NCBI GenBank assembly: GCA_030849465.1 | Contig: JARVLF010000006.1 | Location: forward strand, 992,001 to 1,056,000 | From: Moesziomyces globuligerus | Taxonomy: Eukaryota > Basidiomycota > Ustilaginomycetes > Ustilaginales > Ustilaginaceae | Direction: 5' to 3' | Length of the DNA stretch: 64,000 bases | Shown: one piece after another, positions 61,268-64,000 of the stretch | Layout: each line of letters starts with the position of its first letter | How positions within the stretch are numbered: position 1 is the stretch's first letter | Program-made: the position numbers and the translations under genes | Notes under the pieces: generated by a model | Seen by the model: the letters and a program-made list of their open reading frames with translations, nothing else | The model's database searches: none | What the model was told of the DNA's origin: nothing

Positions 61268-64000
61268 ACTTTTGCACTTGCTCACTCGTGCCCGAAATCC
61301 TCTCGTTCTGAGCTTCGCTGCCGACCGTCTGTCCTTTCGCTCGTGCCGTGGAGTTGAGCGGTCTGCGGTGTGCAAGCGAAAGGAGTGCAGGTCGAATGCG
61401 AAGGGAGTACGTTGCACCTACGGAGACTACTCCAAGCAGAATGCATACCCCCAAAAAATCAATCGTGAAATGAGGGTCGAGAAAACGAGCTCGGGTCCAG
61501 ACCGGCTTAACAATACGATCGGAGTTTCCGGTGTGAGAAAAAGCAAGCTTCTGAAGAGAGCAGAAGGCTGCGAAGGCGCGGGGCATGTCGGTTTTCATCT
61601 TGTCCAGGGTCCATGCGAAGAAACGAACGCGCGGGCTGGTCCGTGCGTGGCTCCGCAAATCCTGTGAATGTGTGTTTTTCGACACGGCGAATGCTGCCCA
61701 TCGCGATGGTCACCTGCATGAGGGCTGGCGCCACGGTCTCGCTTCCCGCTCAGCTAGCAAAGACGAGGATACAGTAGCCAGCTGGCCCGGGGGCTTGACT
61801 GCCGATCCTCCCGCACTCCGCAATGGAGCGCGAGGTGCATGTCTCGACGCCTCGCAGCGTTGGATCTAGTCGAGTTCGATCCGACGGGCATGCGCGCTGA
61901 TCCAGCATCCGCCTCCGGAGGCTGCGCGAAGCCCCACAACCGCAAGCGAGTCGCAACTTGCACGACTTCCGTCTGTTAGTATTCCTACTTGAGTTCCACC
62001 TCAGCGGCTCGCTCGAACACAGAAGAGGCTACTACTGGCTGGATGTTCGGATCGGATGGGGGAAGCCGTGAGAAGCAGTGTTGCGGGCGACGGTCGGATG
62101 GGCGGGCAGGAGGAAGCGAGTGTGGAGGGAAAAATGAATAATTCGGGCGTGCGTCCGGAAAACGTGGGGGCGGCTGTCAATTTCTGCATGCTTCCCTAAG
62201 CAAAGATCGGAGGGCGAGGCGGGCATGCAGCCAGCGCCGGACGGACTTGCAGATGGTGCTAAGATCCCAGGGTCTCGTGGTCAGCGCGGTGGATTCTGCA
62301 GGATGTCGTCTGCACGTCGGCACTGTCCACCCAGCATGCTGTCGCCACGCCCGCTCCTCGATGCAGCTCACCGTCTGTCGCTCGATCCGTGCGCGAACGC
62401 TGCCGAGTTTGCAGCCGGTATGTGCCAACACACGTACGGAAGCATCTCGAGTCCAAAGTGCGCACGGGCCCGCGCGCGGTCGGCCTGGTGCCAAGAAGAA
62501 ACTGGAGACCAGCATCTGCGGTGCCAGAAGCCGAAGCAGGAAGGAGGTCGAACGGTAGGCAAAGCCGTCGAGGCAAAGTCGGAGGTTCATCGGCGGAACG
62601 ACACAGGCGGCGTGTCCGGGACCGGAGAAGGGATCATCTGCGAAGGGATCATCTGCAGAGCCGTAACGCGCTGTTCGATGATGCACATCAGGGACCCCGG
62701 CACTGCAGTCCCAGCTGCGCGCTGCATGCATCTCGCGGTTGGACCCTGACGTGCGATCTGTCCCCTCCCCTCCCCGCCTGTCCTTTTTTTGTTGCCAATG
62801 GCCGTCCCCGCCTCTCTCGCCCCGCTGTGCTGCCAAGTGGGTATAAACGGCAAGGCCCAGCAGCGCACAGACATGTTGTTCAAAGATCTCACGAGGCAGG
62901 TTCCTGTGAGCTGCTTTTGGTTTGGCGTTGGTTCAGGCCGAACTGGTGGCTAAGGCGCGTGCGGATACGCTTCCGCTCCGTCTCCTGCTCATTCGCCCTT
63001 GCACCTGCTGGAGGGCACGCAGTGGAAGAGGGTTGATTGGCTAGCAGGCTTAAGGTTCGGATCGATCGTGATGTACTGCACACTGGACTGGGCCGCTGTG
63101 AGACGCAGCCACCCTGGCGCTAGGCGTGCATCTCGATTCGTCCCAAGCACGCTCCGACTTAGCTGAGCACGCCAATGACTGGCCGGGATCGCTTCGGGCA
63201 ATCCGAACCTCCCCCCCCTTAGCCAACCGGATGAGAGACAAGAGTGGGCTCCAAATAGAAGCACGTTCTCGTCCCGATCGACACTGCTCCTTCGCTCTCC
63301 GGCCGCCCTCGACCCAGCTGTGCGTCCACTCCGGAACGCAGCCTGGCTCGGCTCGTCCGGCCACACCTCCCCCCCTCTTCCTTCTTGATCAACCTGCTCA
63401 ACTTCGTCCTTGTGACTGTCTGGTGAGAATGCAGCCACTCATGCTCGCTCCTCGGAGCTTTCAAGGTGGAGGGAAGAAAAGGTTCCGACTCGAGGGGGCG
63501 AGGGAGAGGGGAGCGGCTAGGGTCGGGTTGGCACTGCACAATTTGAAATGGGTCCCGATCCGCCGTGGCGCAAGCGAGCCTGCTGCGGACACGGCGCCAC
63601 GCCCCGACCTCGTCTGCTTGCGTGAGCGAGCTGCAACTACAGATCGACAGAGGTCGGTTGCTCTCGCGCTCGGCGCCGCCATCTCGCCTTTGCAGCCTCT
63701 TGACGCTCATCTGCTGGTGCCGTGCCAAGATGACCGTGCGGTGCTGCCGGTCCACCCTTGGCGAGCCAGCGGCTGCGCGTCTGATGAATGTACCGCTTGT
63801 CCGCTCGCACCCTGAGAGGGCATGCGAGATGGAAACGAGGGCAACCACGATGCTCGCCTGGCGACGCACAAACATACCCGCACGCTTTCACCGCGCTTGT
63901 GTGCCAGTCGGGCTGAGCTGCAAGGACCCTGGACTGGATCGCCTCAACCACCTCCCGAGATGTGCTGTGTGGGTGAGCCTCGGTGGGAGCCAGGCGGGCA
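61268..64000. other. Right-end region with no recognised gene
   Basis: 2.7 kb. Overlapping ORFs of 70-230 codons occur on both strands, but none has a domain pattern, a signal peptide followed by a plausible mature protein, or a clear advantage over the other frames. No tRNA-like sequence or long repeat was recognised. A gene continuing past 64000 could begin here, but nothing supports one. Confidence 0.5.

Noticed and set aside
61860..61890. tRNA-like B box (GTTCGATCC)
   Set aside because: The flanks do not form a tRNA T-stem, and no A box or acceptor stem was found at the right distance.
63126..63815. 229-codon + strand ORF near the right end
   Set aside because: No signal peptide, domain or codon-bias advantage, and it overlaps an ORF of similar length on the other strand.

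Overview
The window looks like nuclear DNA of a basidiomycete smut fungus (Ustilaginomycotina, Ustilago/Sporisorium type). Evidence: GC-rich genes with strongly GC-biased third codon positions, mostly intronless long ORFs with a few short GT-AG introns close to gene starts or ends, and orthologues of single-copy eukaryotic housekeeping proteins with fungal architecture. A species name cannot be given from sequence alone. No rRNA, tRNA, CRISPR or prokaryotic operon signals were seen.

Layout. 1-17.3 kb: the N-terminal part of a large TPR protein (probably a fungal GT41/O-GlcNAc-transferase-like protein) runs off the left edge; then PAM18/TIM14, SEC23, a PIN-domain (NMD4-like) protein, mitochondrial bL28m (MRPL24), IMP4, V-ATPase subunit B (VMA2) and an EF-hand-bearing GUT2. 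17.3-19.5 kb has no recognisable gene. 19.5-31.6 kb: a small lipidated-looking membrane protein, an RPAP3-type R2TP subunit, a PLP aminotransferase, a disordered protein, NAA30 and a HAM1-like protein. 32.1-48.9 kb: IML1, AUR1, a membrane-anchored ATP-grasp protein, a DUF4336 protein, VAP/SCS2 and an L1-domain nucleolar protein. 49.3-61.3 kb: translin, an intact pogo-type DNA transposon, an importin-7/8-type karyopherin, RAD17 and a secreted GH5 mannanase. 61.3-64 kb shows no supportable gene.

The genes work in unrelated housekeeping processes: mitochondrial import and translation, COPII budding, ribosome biogenesis (IMP4 and the L1-domain protein), vacuolar acidification, TORC1 control (IML1), sphingolipid synthesis (AUR1), ER contact sites (VAP), nuclear import and checkpoint signalling. 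They are not an operon or an obvious cluster. Strands alternate often, giving many head-to-head shared promoters and tail-to-tail pairs, in one case with only 38 bp between stop codons.

The best candidates for something less well described are the ATP-grasp enzyme with an N-terminal membrane anchor (40336-42315), the apparently complete pogo element with 42-bp inverted repeats (50487-52718), the fungal GT41-like TPR protein at the left edge, and the short myristoylation-signal membrane protein (19547-20032). Splicing details worth recording are a 32-nt microexon in VAP and an NAA30 intron whose acceptor TAG is also an in-frame stop when the intron is retained. Very long antisense ORFs, some as long as the genes they mirror, are composition artefacts and should not be annotated.
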